The notes beneath the pieces are model-generated. The model was given only the letters and a program-made list of their open reading frames with translations. It did not search any database and was not told where the DNA came from. This document shows, in pieces, positions 8,894-18,536 of a DNA stretch of 64,000 nt (within the stretch, counting starts at the first letter, position 1; each line of letters opens with the position of its first letter). This DNA is from Clostridium beijerinckii HUN142 (lineage in GTDB: Bacteria; Bacillota; Clostridia; Clostridiales; Clostridiaceae): contig NZ_JHXK01000022.1 of NCBI RefSeq assembly GCF_000621745.1, forward strand, positions 62,001 to 126,000, in the 5' to 3' direction. The translations under genes and the position numbers were made by a program.

Positions 8894-9322
8894 ATGTTTA
8901 AAATAAAAAGTGAAGTACAATTTGATATGGCACATTACTTAAGTGGATATAAAGGAAAATGTTCTAATATTCATGGTCATAGATACAAGTTAATTGCAAA
9001 ACTAAGTTCTGAAAAGCTACATCAAGATGGCCAGCTTAGAGGAATGGTAGATGATTTTGGAAACTTTAAAAGTATATTAAAAGATATCGCAGAAGTTTTT
9101 GACCATAAATTAATTATTGAAAATAATGAAGATGGAAAAGCTTTGGCTAAGAAATTAGAGGAACTTCAAAATAACTTCAATATTTATTTAGTTGATTATA
9201 GACCTACCGCAGAAGAAATGTCTAGAGATATTTTTAATAGATTAAAAGCTAAGGGATTGCCTGTGTGTGAGGTAGAATTATTTGAAACTCCGAATAATAG
9301 CTGCATTTATACAGAGGATTAA
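8894..9322 (+). CDS. queD: 6-carboxy-5,6,7,8-tetrahydropterin synthase QueD
   Basis: Converts 7,8-dihydroneopterin triphosphate to 6-carboxytetrahydropterin, the second step to queuosine. The 142 residues match the family. Zinc ligands are His14, His27 and His29, and Cys23 in KCSNIHGH is the catalytic Cys; DHKL follows near residue 75. AAGGAG precedes the ATG. First gene of queD-queE-folE-queC-queF, which covers every step from GTP to preQ1. Probably preQ1-repressed through the leader riboswitch. Confidence 0.95.
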   Translation: MFKIKSEVQFDMAHYLSGYKGKCSNIHGHRYKLIAKLSSEKLHQDGQLRGMVDDFGNFKSILKDIAEVFDHKLIIENNEDGKALAKKLEELQNNFNIYLVDYRPTAEEMSRDIFNRLKAKGLPVCEVELFETPNNSCIYTED

Positions 9323-9334
9323 TGGAGGATAATT

Positions 9335-10003
9335 ATGTTTAATATAATTGAAAAATTTCTATCAATAGATGGAGAAGGACCTACTTCTGGTGAACTTGCG
9401 ACATTTATAAGATTTCAAGGCTGTAATTTAAGATGTTCTTGGTGTGATACAACTTATTCGTGGGAAAAAGAAAATACTTCAGAAATCTTAAGTGCCGAAG
9501 AAATTTACAAGTATATAAAAGAAAATAAAGTTACTAATGTTACTTTAACAGGTGGCGAGCCACTTATTCAGAAGAATATACATGAATTACTGGAACTTTT
9601 AAATTTAGATAATAAGTTAAAAGTTCATATAGAAACAAATGGTTCAGTTAATATAGGGCCTTTCAAGAAGAAATTCATAAAGAATAATATCAGTTATATT
9701 GTTGATTTTAAACTTCTTAGTAGTAATATGATGGATAGAATGGATTTGGATAATTTAAATATTGTAGAAATGAATGATGTTTATAAATTTGTAGTGGGAG
9801 GCAGAGAAGATTTGCAAATAGCATATGAAATAATATGTAAATACAATTTGACATCAAGGTGTGTAGTTTATTTGAGTCCAGTTTCGGGAAATATAGAAAT
9901 GCAGGAAATTGTAGAATTTATGAAAGATAAAAATTTAAATAAAGTAAGATTACAAGTACAATTACATAAAATCATCTGGGATAAAAATGCACGCGGAGTT
10001 TAA
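9335..10003 (+). CDS. queE: 7-carboxy-7-deazaguanine synthase QueE (radical SAM)
   Basis: A radical SAM enzyme that contracts 6-carboxytetrahydropterin to 7-carboxy-7-deazaguanine. The 4Fe-4S cluster ligands are Cys30, Cys34 and Cys37 in GCNLRCSWC. LTGGEPL near residue 71 is the GGE motif that binds SAM. At 222 residues it is of usual length. It begins 12 bases after queD with GGAGG before the ATG, so it is in the same operon. Confidence 0.95.
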   Translation: MFNIIEKFLSIDGEGPTSGELATFIRFQGCNLRCSWCDTTYSWEKENTSEILSAEEIYKYIKENKVTNVTLTGGEPLIQKNIHELLELLNLDNKLKVHIETNGSVNIGPFKKKFIKNNISYIVDFKLLSSNMMDRMDLDNLNIVEMNDVYKFVVGGREDLQIAYEIICKYNLTSRCVVYLSPVSGNIEMQEIVEFMKDKNLNKVRLQVQLHKIIWDKNARGV

Positions 10004-10092
10004 TCTGTGAGTGGTTACTATATATTATATAGACTAGCTTATAGTAAATTTCATTTTCATAAAAGGTTTAGAAATACAAGGAGGCTTAAGCT

Positions 10093-10686
10093 ATGCCAAA
10101 GAAGATAGATATTAAAAAAATAGAGGAATGTATAAGGGAAATTATTGTTGCTTTAGGAGATGATCCTAATAGGGAAGGACTATTAGATACACCTAAAAGA
10201 GTGTCTAAAATGTATGAAGAAGTTTTTCAAGGTATGACTCTTTCAAATGGAGAAATAGCAGAAATGTTTGGAACTACATTTGAAAATGAAGATTATGATT
10301 CAGAAACTCATAACAATATGGTTGTAGTTAAAGATATACCAATTAACAGTTATTGTGAGCATCATTTAGCTCTTATGTATAATATGAAAGTTACAGTAGT
10401 GTATATACCAAAAGATAAAATAATTGGTCTTAGTAAAATTTCAAGAATTGCCGATATGGTTGGACGAAGACTTCAACTTCAAGAACGTATTGGAACAGAT
10501 ATAGCAGAAATAGTTTCTATGGTTACAAAAAGCAGTGATGTTGGTGTACTTATAACCGGAGAGCATGGATGCATGACCTCAAGAGGAATTAAAAAGCCAG
10601 GAACACTTACTACAACAACTACTTTTACAGGAAAATTTCAAAATAATGATTTGTTAAGACAAGAAGCTTTACTAATTATGAGATAA
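10093..10686 (+). CDS. folE: GTP cyclohydrolase I FolE
   Basis: Opens the GTP ring to give 7,8-dihydroneopterin triphosphate, the entry step for both folate and queuosine. The 197 residues carry the zinc ligands in YCEHHLAL (about 92-99) and the Cys in [31 protein letters not shown] is the family core. Its place inside the que genes suggests it feeds QueD. AAGGAGG precedes the ATG. A partial terminator follows it, so the last two genes may be expressed at a different level. Confidence 0.95.
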   Translation: MPKKIDIKKIEECIREIIVALGDDPNREGLLDTPKRVSKMYEEVFQGMTLSNGEIAEMFGTTFENEDYDSETHNNMVVVKDIPINSYCEHHLALMYNMKVTVVYIPKDKIIGLSKISRIADMVGRRLQLQERIGTDIAEIVSMVTKSSDVGVLITGEHGCMTSRGIKKPGTLTTTTTFTGKFQNNDLLRQEALLIMR

Positions 10687-10690
10687 GTAA

Positions 10691-10723
10691 AGCACACAGA
10701 AATATTTCTTTGTGCTATTTTTA
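10691..10723 (+). terminator. Intercistronic hairpin between folE and queC
   Basis: AGCACA (10691-10696) pairs with TGTGCT (10711-10716), continuing through AGAAA/TTTCT after one mismatch, and ATTTTT follows. It could cut back transcription into queC-queF or protect mRNA ends. No promoter is evident between it and queC, so read-through must occur. Confidence 0.55.
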
Positions 10724-10754
10724 TTAAATAAATTTATTTTAGGAGGTTTTAGAT

Positions 10755-11414
10755 ATGAATAATAAAGCGGTTGTTGTATTTAGTGGAGGACAGGATTCTA
10801 CTACATGTCTATTTTGGGCATTAAAGGAATTTGATGAGGTTATAGCAGTAACTTTTGATTATAATCAAAAACATAGAAAAGAAATAGAATGTGCGACTAG
10901 TATAGCAAAGGAATTAGGAATAGAGCACCATATATTAGACATGGGTCTTCTTAATCAACTAGCGCCTAATGCACTTACAAGAAATGATATAGAAATAAAA
11001 GCTGGAGAAAATGGTTCTCTTCCATCAACATTTGTTGAAGGACGTAATATGTTATTTTTAACTTTTGCAGGAGTATTAGCTAAAGTTAAAGGTGCAAAAC
11101 ATATAGTAACAGGAGTATGCGAAACTGACTTTAGTGGATATCCTGATTGTAGGGACATATTTATAAAATCTCTTAATGTAACTTTAAATTTAGCAATGGA
11201 TTATAATTTTGTAGTTCATACTCCATTAATGTGGATAGATAAAGCTGAAACCTGGAAGATGGCAGATAGCTTTGGGAAGTTAGACTATGTAAGAGAAAAG
11301 ACTCTCACTTGCTATAAAGGAATTGTTGGCGACGGTTGTGGGGAATGTCCAGCTTGCAAGCTTAGAAAAAATGGTTTAGATAAATATTTAGAAAATAAGA
11401 AAAGTAATAATTAA
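10755..11414 (+). CDS. queC: 7-cyano-7-deazaguanine synthase QueC
   Basis: ATP-dependent conversion of 7-carboxy-7-deazaguanine to preQ0. The N-terminal PP-loop is SGGQDS (10-15). The zinc-binding end has [14 protein letters not shown]. The 219 residues match the family. AGGAGG precedes the ATG. Fourth gene of the que operon. Confidence 0.95.
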   Translation: MNNKAVVVFSGGQDSTTCLFWALKEFDEVIAVTFDYNQKHRKEIECATSIAKELGIEHHILDMGLLNQLAPNALTRNDIEIKAGENGSLPSTFVEGRNMLFLTFAGVLAKVKGAKHIVTGVCETDFSGYPDCRDIFIKSLNVTLNLAMDYNFVVHTPLMWIDKAETWKMADSFGKLDYVREKTLTCYKGIVGDGCGECPACKLRKNGLDKYLENKKSNN

Positions 11415-11444
11415 CATATAAAATAAATTTAAGGAGAAAGAATA

Positions 11445-11948
11445 ATGAGTGAAAGTGGAAGAAAATCAAAAGAGCTTGATGGTATAACATTACTTGGAAA
11501 TCAAGGAACAAAATATAATTATGGATATAATCCTGAAGTATTAGAAGTTTTTGAAAACAAGCACCCAGATAATGATTATTTTGTGAAGTTTAATTGTCCT
11601 GAATTTACAAGCCTTTGTCCAATTACAGGACAGCCTGATTTTGCTACAATCTATATAAGTTACATACCAAACATAAAAATGGTAGAAAGTAAATCTTTGA
11701 AATTATATTTATTTAGTTTTAGAAATCATGGAGATTTCCATGAAGATTGTATGAACATTATAATGAAAGATCTAATAAAGCTTATGGACCCAAAATACAT
11801 TGAAGTATGGGGAAAATTCACTCCAAGAGGAGGCATAAGTATAGATCCTTATTGTAATTATGGAATGAAAGGAACTAAGTTTGAAGAAATGGCTAATCAT
11901 AGAATGATGAATCATGATATGTATCCTGAAAAAGTGGATAATAGATAA
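11445..11948 (+). CDS. queF: NADPH-dependent preQ0 reductase QueF
   Basis: Reduces the nitrile of preQ0 to the amine of preQ1. It is the short unimodular type (167 residues), as in Bacillus. The nucleophile is Cys58 in [10 protein letters not shown] and the acid Asp65, the same spacing as Cys55/Asp62 in B. subtilis. The QueF motif continues with ESKSLKLYL and FRNHGDFHE. It ends the operon, so the set makes preQ1, the ligand proposed for the leader riboswitch. Confidence 0.95.
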   Translation: MSESGRKSKELDGITLLGNQGTKYNYGYNPEVLEVFENKHPDNDYFVKFNCPEFTSLCPITGQPDFATIYISYIPNIKMVESKSLKLYLFSFRNHGDFHEDCMNIIMKDLIKLMDPKYIEVWGKFTPRGGISIDPYCNYGMKGTKFEEMANHRMMNHDMYPEKVDNR

Positions 11949-12037
11949 TAACCAACTTTAATGTATTGCATGACTAGGTTATAATAGATGGTAAATTAAA
12001 AACTGCAATATATTTATTAAGGAGCTGATATTTAAAA

Positions 12038-13255
12038 TTGAGTAAAGTAATTGTTATAGGTGCAGGGCCAGCAGGAATGATGGCGGCTATACAGGCAGCA
12101 AAGAAACATGATGTAATATTATTAGATGGTAATGAAAGGATTGGTAAAAAGCTTTTTATTACTGGTAAAGGTCGATGTAATGTTACAAACGCAAAAGATA
12201 TATCTGAGTTTTTTGAGTATATTCCAGGTAATCCTCATTTTCTTTATAGTTCACTATATAGTTTTACTAATGACGATACAATGAATTTCTTTGAAAACGA
12301 AGGAATTAAATTGAAAGTCGAAAGAGGAGACAGGGTTTTTCCTGAATCTGATAAGTCGTCAGACATAATAAGGGGTTTATCAAATGCTTTAAGCAGAACT
12401 GATGTGAAAATAAGATTAAAGTCAAAGGTTACTAACATCGAGTTTAAGAGTAATAGAATTACAGCGGTGGAAATAAATAATGAAGAACACTTGCATGGAG
12501 ATTATTTTATTTTTGCAACAGGTGGTGCATCTTATCCACTTACTGGTTCAAGAGGAGAAGGACAAAAATTTGCAAGGATGCTTGGGCATAATGTCACTCA
12601 ATTAATGCCTGCTCTTGTTCCAATAGAAGTTGTTGATTCAAAAACAAAAGAATTGATGGGTTTGTCATTAAAAAATGTAGAAGTTATAATTAAAGAAAAA
12701 GATAATAAAGTAGTTTATAAGAATTTTGGTGAAATGTTATTTACGCATTTTGGTGTTTCGGGGCCTCTTATATTAAGTGGGAGTAGATTTATAGAAAAGG
12801 GAAAGAAATATACTTTGCATATAGATTTAAAACCTGCATTAAACTTAGGTGAATTAGATAAACGTATCCAAAAGGATTTTGCTAAATATTTAAATAAAGA
12901 TTTCAAAAATTCTTTAGATGAGTTATTGCCGCAGAAATTAATTCCTGTAATTATAAATAATTCAGGAATATCTGAAAATAAAAAGGTAAATGAAATAACA
13001 AGAGAAGAAAGAAAAACCTTAGTAAAAACTATTAAAGATTTAACCTTTGATATTAAAGGATTAAGACCTATAGATGAAGCAATTGTGACTTCAGGAGGTA
13101 TAGATATAAGAGAAATTGATCCATCTACCATGAAGTCCAAAATAATAAAAAATCTTTCGTTCGCTGGAGAAGTTATGGATGTTGATGCGTTTACAGGAGG
13201 ATATAATGTACAAATAGCTTTTTCAACAGGATTTATAGCAGGAAGTAATATTTAA
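12038..13255 (+). CDS. BaiN/HI0933-family FAD-dependent oxidoreductase
   Basis: A flavoprotein of the HI0933/YhiN/BaiN family, 405 residues. The N-terminal Rossmann motif VIGAGPAGMMAA binds FAD; GRCNVTN (about 47-53) and the C-terminal GEVMDVDAFTGGYNVQIAFSTG are family signatures. Members are annotated as NAD(P)/FAD oxidoreductases, with one studied in bile acid dehydroxylation, but the usual substrate is unknown. It starts with TTG at 12038, with AAGGAG about 13 bases upstream, a rather long gap. It lies before cmk and ispH-rpsA, an order common in Clostridium. Confidence 0.85.
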   Translation: MSKVIVIGAGPAGMMAAIQAAKKHDVILLDGNERIGKKLFITGKGRCNVTNAKDISEFFEYIPGNPHFLYSSLYSFTNDDTMNFFENEGIKLKVERGDRVFPESDKSSDIIRGLSNALSRTDVKIRLKSKVTNIEFKSNRITAVEINNEEHLHGDYFIFATGGASYPLTGSRGEGQKFARMLGHNVTQLMPALVPIEVVDSKTKELMGLSLKNVEVIIKEKDNKVVYKNFGEMLFTHFGVSGPLILSGSRFIEKGKKYTLHIDLKPALNLGELDKRIQKDFAKYLNKDFKNSLDELLPQKLIPVIINNSGISENKKVNEITREERKTLVKTIKDLTFDIKGLRPIDEAIVTSGGIDIREIDPSTMKSKIIKNLSFAGEVMDVDAFTGGYNVQIAFSTGFIAGSNI

Positions 13256-13350
13256 CAGTTAAAAAAATATTTTCTTGTTTGGAAAGGTAAAAAATTATAT
13301 AATCTTATTAAAGGCATAAATTTATAGGATTTGGAAATGAGGAGAAAGTT

Positions 13351-14004
13351 TTGAAAATTTCAGTAGCAATAGACGGACCGGCTGGAGCAGGAAAAAGTAC
13401 TATAGCAAAATTAGTTTCTAAAAGATTTAATCTTATGTATATAAATACAGGAGCGATGTATAGAGCTGTAGCGCTAAGAGCACAAGAAAAAAACTTGCAA
13501 CCAGAAAATGTTGAAGATATTTGTAACATAATAGAAACCATGGAAATGCATTTTGAAAATGATGATCTGATTTTAAATGGTGAAAATATACAGGATAGAA
13601 TAACTACTCCAAACATAAGTAGTATTGTATCTGGATATGCAAGCATTCCAGAAGTAAGAGTTATGCTTGTAAAACTTCAAAGAGAAATGTCAAACAAATT
13701 TAATGTGATAATGGATGGAAGAGATATTGGAACCGTTGTTCTAAAAGATGCGAATTTTAAATTTTTCTTAACAGCTAGCCCAGAACAAAGAGCAACTAGA
13801 CGATTTAAAGAATTGCAGGAAAGAAATATAGAGTGTTCTTACAATCAAATACTCAAAGATATAATAGATAGAGATTATAAAGATACTCATAGGGTTACAG
13901 ATCCGCTAAGAAGAGCAGATGATGCAATTGAAATTGATTCTACTAATTTAGATATTAATGATGTTGTTAATATAATTACAGAATACATAGGAAAAGGAAA
14001 ATAG
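13351..14004 (+). CDS. cmk: Cytidylate kinase
   Basis: Phosphorylates CMP and dCMP for nucleotide supply. The P-loop is GPAGAGKST (9-17), [12 protein letters not shown] follows, and [10 protein letters not shown] near residue 127 is the CMP-binding signature. The 217 residues are standard. It starts with TTG at 13351, with GAGGAG 7 bases upstream. It lies 13 bases before ispH-rpsA, so the two are co-transcribed. Confidence 0.95.
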   Translation: MKISVAIDGPAGAGKSTIAKLVSKRFNLMYINTGAMYRAVALRAQEKNLQPENVEDICNIIETMEMHFENDDLILNGENIQDRITTPNISSIVSGYASIPEVRVMLVKLQREMSNKFNVIMDGRDIGTVVLKDANFKFFLTASPEQRATRRFKELQERNIECSYNQILKDIIDRDYKDTHRVTDPLRRADDAIEIDSTNLDINDVVNIITEYIGKGK

Positions 14005-14017
14005 CAAGGAGATAGTA

Positions 14018-15925
14018 ATGAGTAAAGTCATTTTAGCAGAAAATTCAGGTTTTTGCTTTGGAGTCCAGAGAGCTGTAAACGAAGCTATACGGATTCAAAA
14101 AGAACATAATTCAAAAATCTATACTTTAGGACCATTAATACATAATAATGATGTAGTAAAATATTTAGAAGAAAATAACATATTTTCTATAGAATTTGAG
14201 GAGATAGATAAACTAAATAAAGGAGATACTATTGTTGTAAGATCTCACGGTGTTTCTGAATCAGTTTTAGATTCGCTTGAACAAAAAGAACTGAAGGTTA
14301 TAAATGCCACTTGTCCTTTTGTAGCAAATATTCAAAAAAAAGTTAAGAAATATTCAAAAGAAGGATATCATATAGTAATATTGGGGGATAAAAATCATCC
14401 GGAAGTTATTGGAATTAACGGATGGTGTGATGATAAAGCAATAATTACTAAAGACGGTACTTTTGATGAGGGCAATATACCTCAAAGAGTATGTGTTGTA
14501 GCTCAAACAACCGAAAAAATGAAAAATTGGGAAGAAACACTAAAAAACTTAAGTTCTGCAAGAGAAATATTGGCGTTTAACACCATTTGCGCGGCTACTG
14601 ATGTTAGACAAAGAAGTACGAATAAAATATCGCAAAAAACAGATGCTATGATAGTTATTGGTGGAAAAAATAGTTCTAATACTACTAAGTTATATCAAAT
14701 TGCTAAAGAAAACTGTGAAAATACAATTCATATAGAAAATGCAAAAGATCTACCAATGAATTTTATAAAAAATAATAATATAAAAAAAATAGGAGTTACA
14801 GCTGGTGCATCAACACCAGATTGGATTATTAGGGAGGTACTAGATATTATGAACACTGAAAATAATAATTTTGAAGATCAATTATCATTAATGAACGAAC
14901 TAGACAAAAGATTTGTTATTGGCGATGAAGTACAAGGAGAAATACTTTCAAAAACTAGAGATTCAGTTATAGTTTCACTTGTAGGATACAAGTCAGATGG
15001 GGTTATTCCATTCACAGAATTATCTGCGAAAGAAGATCCGTTAACATTTGCAGAAAAACTTAACATAGGTGATACTATTAATGCAAAAGTTATAAAACTA
15101 CAAAATAGTGATGGCTATGTAGTATTATCAAGATTGGAATATGAAAGAGAAGAAGCATTCAAAGAACTTGAGAAAATATACTCAGAAGGCAGTATTTTTG
15201 AAGTTAATGTTAAAGAAGCTAGAGAAAAAGGGATAGTAGCAGATTATAAGGGCGCTAGAATATTTATTCCAGCATCACAAATTGATATAAAGTTTACTAA
15301 AGACAAAAGTGAATATGTTGGGAAAAAATTAGAAGTTAAATTGATAGATTTTTCCCTAAAGAATCCTGTGAAATTAGTTGCTTCAAGAAGAGTCTTATTA
15401 GAAGAAAGCAAAAATACTGAAGATGCAAAAGCTTGGGAAAGTTTTAATCTTGGAGATGTTATAAAAGGTGAAGTAAAAAGATTTACAGACTTTGGAGCTT
15501 TTGTAGAAGTTAATGGCATAGATGGATTATTACATTTATCACAAATTTCTTGGAATCATATCAAAAAAGTAAGTGATGTATTAAAAGAAGGGCAAATTAT
15601 TGATGTTAAGATCATTGGTCTTGATAAGGAAGCTAAAAAACTATCTTTAAGCGTTAAAGAACTTGTAGCTAAGCCTTGGGATAATGCTAAAGAAAAATAT
15701 CCAGAAGGGTCTATTGTACTTGGTAAAGTAGTTAGACTAAATGATTTTGGTGCTTTTGTAGAATTAGAACCAGGAGTAGATGGGTTAGTTCATATATCAA
15801 AGATATCTCACAATAGAATAGAACATCCTTCTGAGGTTTTAAAAATTGGTGAAGAAATTAAAGCTAAGATATTAGGTGTTGATGAAGAAAATAAAAGAAT
15901 AAGTTTAAGTATAAAAGACGTATAA
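14018..15925 (+). CDS. ispH-rpsA: Fused HMBPP reductase (IspH) and ribosomal protein S1
   Basis: A 635-residue two-part protein. The first part (about 1-280) is IspH, the last enzyme of the MEP isoprenoid pathway, with iron-sulfur ligands Cys13 in SGFCFGV, a Cys in NATCPFV near 95 and a Cys in [11 protein letters not shown] near 190. The second part (about 300-635) has four S1 RNA-binding repeats; the last two (about 470-540 and 555-628) are the clearest, with FGAFVE and GLxHxS motifs. There is no stop or frameshift at the join. This fusion is known in clostridia. Transcribed with cmk and ended by a strong terminator. Confidence 0.95.
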   Translation: MSKVILAENSGFCFGVQRAVNEAIRIQKEHNSKIYTLGPLIHNNDVVKYLEENNIFSIEFEEIDKLNKGDTIVVRSHGVSESVLDSLEQKELKVINATCPFVANIQKKVKKYSKEGYHIVILGDKNHPEVIGINGWCDDKAIITKDGTFDEGNIPQRVCVVAQTTEKMKNWEETLKNLSSAREILAFNTICAATDVRQRSTNKISQKTDAMIVIGGKNSSNTTKLYQIAKENCENTIHIENAKDLPMNFIKNNNIKKIGVTAGASTPDWIIREVLDIMNTENNNFEDQLSLMNELDKRFVIGDEVQGEILSKTRDSVIVSLVGYKSDGVIPFTELSAKEDPLTFAEKLNIGDTINAKVIKLQNSDGYVVLSRLEYEREEAFKELEKIYSEGSIFEVNVKEAREKGIVADYKGARIFIPASQIDIKFTKDKSEYVGKKLEVKLIDFSLKNPVKLVASRRVLLEESKNTEDAKAWESFNLGDVIKGEVKRFTDFGAFVEVNGIDGLLHLSQISWNHIKKVSDVLKEGQIIDVKIIGLDKEAKKLSLSVKELVAKPWDNAKEKYPEGSIVLGKVVRLNDFGAFVELEPGVDGLVHISKISHNRIEHPSEVLKIGEEIKAKILGVDEENKRISLSIKDV

Positions 15926-15929
15926 AACA

Positions 15930-15966
15930 ATAAAAGTAGAAGGAATATTTTTTCTTCTACTTTTAT
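15930..15966 (+). terminator. Terminator after ispH-rpsA
   Basis: A perfect 13-bp stem (15930-15942 with 15954-15966) with an 11-base loop, the right arm ending in TTTTAT and T-rich sequence following. Confidence 0.85.
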
Positions 15967-16161
15967 TATATTTATATATAAGCGATGATGATTTTTTACG
16001 AAATTACTTTTATTCTAGGAACAAGTGATATATACGTAGATTTTAACTAGATGCATAAGGTAAAGAATTGAAGTATAATCTTACTATATAAAACTATATA
16101 AAATGATTGCTATATATAATTTATAATACTTGAATTTTAATTGTTAGGAGGCTATATACTT

Positions 16162-16770
16162 ATGAAACAAAATACAGTTACTAAAGTGAAATCTTTAGTA
16201 GAAACTAGGTTTTTGAGTTTATATGAAGCAGAATATGAAAATAAAGTTGGAAATATAAGAACATGGACAATAGCATCTAGAAAAAATAATGAAACTATAC
16301 AAAAACAGTTTTTTGAGAATAAAGAAGATACAGCAGATGGTGTAATAATTGCAGCATATCATAAAGATAAAAATAAGCTTGTTATAATAAGACAATTTCG
16401 AATACCGCTTAATGATTATGTTTATGAATTACCAGCAGGACTAATCGATCCAGGAGAAGATTCTATTAGTACAATCGAAAGAGAATTAATGGAAGAAACG
16501 GGCCTTGGGCTAGTTCAAGTTATTAATCATAAAAGTCTTGATAAGGTATATGTTTCTGCTGGAATGACAGATGAGTCGTTAGCTATGGTTTATTGTACTT
16601 GTGAAGGCGAAATAAGCGACAAACATCTCGAAGATGATGAATGTATTGAGGCAATGCTTATATCCCAAGAGAAAGCTAAAGAACTTATACAGAGTAAAGA
16701 AAAATTTGATATTAAATGTTTTTTGCTCCTTCAAAGTTTCGCATTATTAGGAGAAAAAATATTTCAGTAA
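16162..16770 (+). CDS. Nudix hydrolase, ADP-ribose pyrophosphatase type
   Basis: A 202-residue Nudix protein. The Nudix box begins at GLIDPGED and runs to RELMEETGL, with all catalytic Glu present. YELPAGLIDPGE and the Pro-rich RIPLNDYVYE ahead of it are typical of ADP-ribose or sugar-nucleotide pyrophosphatases. The ATG at 16162 is chosen because TAGGAGG lies 10 bases upstream; an in-frame TTG at 16141 would place that site inside the gene. Monocistronic. The exact substrate is uncertain. Confidence 0.85.
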   Translation: MKQNTVTKVKSLVETRFLSLYEAEYENKVGNIRTWTIASRKNNETIQKQFFENKEDTADGVIIAAYHKDKNKLVIIRQFRIPLNDYVYELPAGLIDPGEDSISTIERELMEETGLGLVQVINHKSLDKVYVSAGMTDESLAMVYCTCEGEISDKHLEDDECIEAMLISQEKAKELIQSKEKFDIKCFLLLQSFALLGEKIFQ

Positions 16771-16771
16771 T

Positions 16772-16813
16772 AAAAAACTGGTGTACACATTTTTTTGTGT
16801 ACACCAGTTTTTT
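16772..16813. terminator. Bidirectional terminator
   Basis: A perfect 18-bp stem (16772-16789 with 16796-16813) with a 6-T loop and A and T runs at the two edges. It serves the Nudix gene and probably also the convergent permease gene. Confidence 0.9.
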
Positions 16814-16942
16814 ATTGTATGTTTTCCTCAATAATAAAGTTACAATTAAAATTCTAGCAAGCCAAGTGCTTAATTAGGTCTATAATGTAGAAACTTAGTT
16901 GCAATATATGTGGGGATTCATATGAAATTATATATGTTCATA

Positions 16943-18235
16943 TTATTTAATAACTGAATTTAAACCGAAATATAATAAGAAAATAAATGATGTAAAATAC
17001 ATCAGAATAGAGACTTCTTTTCCTTTTTTATAGCATATCTTGCAAACAGGGTATAATATAAATCCCAAAGCTATACCATCAACGATACTATATGTCAATG
17101 GTATCAATATAATTGTTATAAAACAAGGAAATAATTCGCTTAAATCGTTGAAGTTTAAATTCTTTAAGTTTTGGCTCATTAGACATCCTATTATAATTAA
17201 AATAGGAGCTAAAGCTACATCTGGGATAATAGAAATAAACGGTATAAAAAAAATTGATAGAAGAAATAGTATACCAGCCATTAATGAAACTAATCCTGTT
17301 CTTCCACCAGCTGTTATCCCCGCAGTGCCTTCAACTGTTGACACAGAAGGACTTGAACCGAAAAGTGCACATCCAATAGTAGATAGTGATACTGCTATCA
17401 TAGCCTTAGATGTCTTGTCTGATTTCTTTAGTACTCCTGAAATCTGACTATGAAGTATTCCGATATTCTCAAAAACTAGTACCAAAGTTAATGAAAATGT
17501 TCCAATCCAAAATTTAATTGTGTTTACTCCACTGAAATCTAATTTCAAAAGTATATCACTATATGCATTAAAATTCGGCATAGAGTAATTTATACTATGA
17601 GTATCAACAATACCAAGTTTTATACAAAGCATAGTTCCAATTATAATTGAAATCAAGAAACTTCCAGGTATATTTTTTAGAAACAAAATTAATGTTAGAA
17701 TCATTATAACTATAAAAGCTAATACTTGAGTACTTGTAATATCACCAAGTCTTAACATGGTGGAGGTATCAGATACTACAATTTTAGATTTTTGAAATCC
17801 AACAAAAGTTATAAATAAACCAATTCCTACTGTAATAGCTTCTTTTAAATTTTGAGGGATAGCTTCAATAATAAACTTCGATAATGGAGTGATTGATATT
17901 AGCATAAATATTAATCCTGAGACAAAAACTGAAGCTAATGCTTGACAATAATTTAGCCCTAGAGTATGAACTATTGTATATGTGAATAATGCATTAATTC
18001 CCATACCTGGCATAATTATAAGTGGAGTATTACTTATTAAAGCAATTAACAAGCAACCTACAGCTGATGATATCGCTGTAGCAATGATTAGAGGCTCCAT
18101 AGAAATGCCGCCATCACTTAATATACTGGCATTGACGATAATGATGTAAACTGCAGCAACAAAAGATGTTAGCGCTGCTATAGTTTCACTTTTAATTGTA
18201 ACATTGTTTTCTTTTAATTTAAAAAATCTTTCCAT
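16943..18235 (-). CDS. NCS2-family purine permease (AzgA/PbuG type)
   Basis: A 430-residue permease with about 12-14 membrane segments, of the xanthine/uracil superfamily and the hypoxanthine/guanine branch. Visible signatures are MPGMGINALFTYT (about 75-87), the QNLKEAITVGIGLFI stretch, and SSPSVSTVEGTAGITAGGRTG in the second half, which hold substrate-binding residues in AzgA-type proteins. I looked for a purine riboswitch in the leader and found none. Start at 18235 with GATAGG upstream; a second GA-rich stretch lies further up. Substrate inferred from family only. Confidence 0.85.
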   Translation of the reverse strand: MERFFKLKENNVTIKSETIAALTSFVAAVYIIIVNASILSDGGISMEPLIIATAISSAVGCLLIALISNTPLIIMPGMGINALFTYTIVHTLGLNYCQALASVFVSGLIFMLISITPLSKFIIEAIPQNLKEAITVGIGLFITFVGFQKSKIVVSDTSTMLRLGDITSTQVLAFIVIMILTLILFLKNIPGSFLISIIIGTMLCIKLGIVDTHSINYSMPNFNAYSDILLKLDFSGVNTIKFWIGTFSLTLVLVFENIGILHSQISGVLKKSDKTSKAMIAVSLSTIGCALFGSSPSVSTVEGTAGITAGGRTGLVSLMAGILFLLSIFFIPFISIIPDVALAPILIIIGCLMSQNLKNLNFNDLSELFPCFITIILIPLTYSIVDGIALGFILYPVCKICYKKGKEVSILMYFTSFIFLLYFGLNSVIK

Positions 18236-18536
18236 CCTTTCAACCTATCTTTCATAACTCCCTCACCCTCCCGCGCTAAAATACGCATATTAATTATAAC
18301 ATCATTATCATTTCTGTCAACTTTTATATATAGTTTGAAATCTTATACAATTCATTTATATTCTATAGCATTTCATAAATATAATAAAGTAATATTAAAC
18401 TATAGGCCTTGAACAGTAGACTTGTAGCTAACTTTTTGTGTATGTACATTATGATTTAAATAAGAAAAGAATAGTAAAACAACACTAAGAGTAGTAATAT
18501 ATTACTATACGTATTTTATAAAGGGGGCATACAAGT
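18236..18536. other. Divergent promoter region between the permease and DUF815 genes
   Basis: About 300 AT-rich bases between two divergent genes. A short GC-rich patch at 18261-18282 (minus strand reads GGGAGGGTGAGGGAG) looks like a ribosome binding site but is followed by no suitable open frame except the permease itself. No riboswitch was recognised. Confidence 0.4.

Noticed and set aside
16880-16900. GTAGAAAC-like string suggesting a purine riboswitch near the NCS2 permease
   Set aside because: It lies downstream of the permease stop, on the wrong strand for its leader, and lacks the partner motifs and P1.
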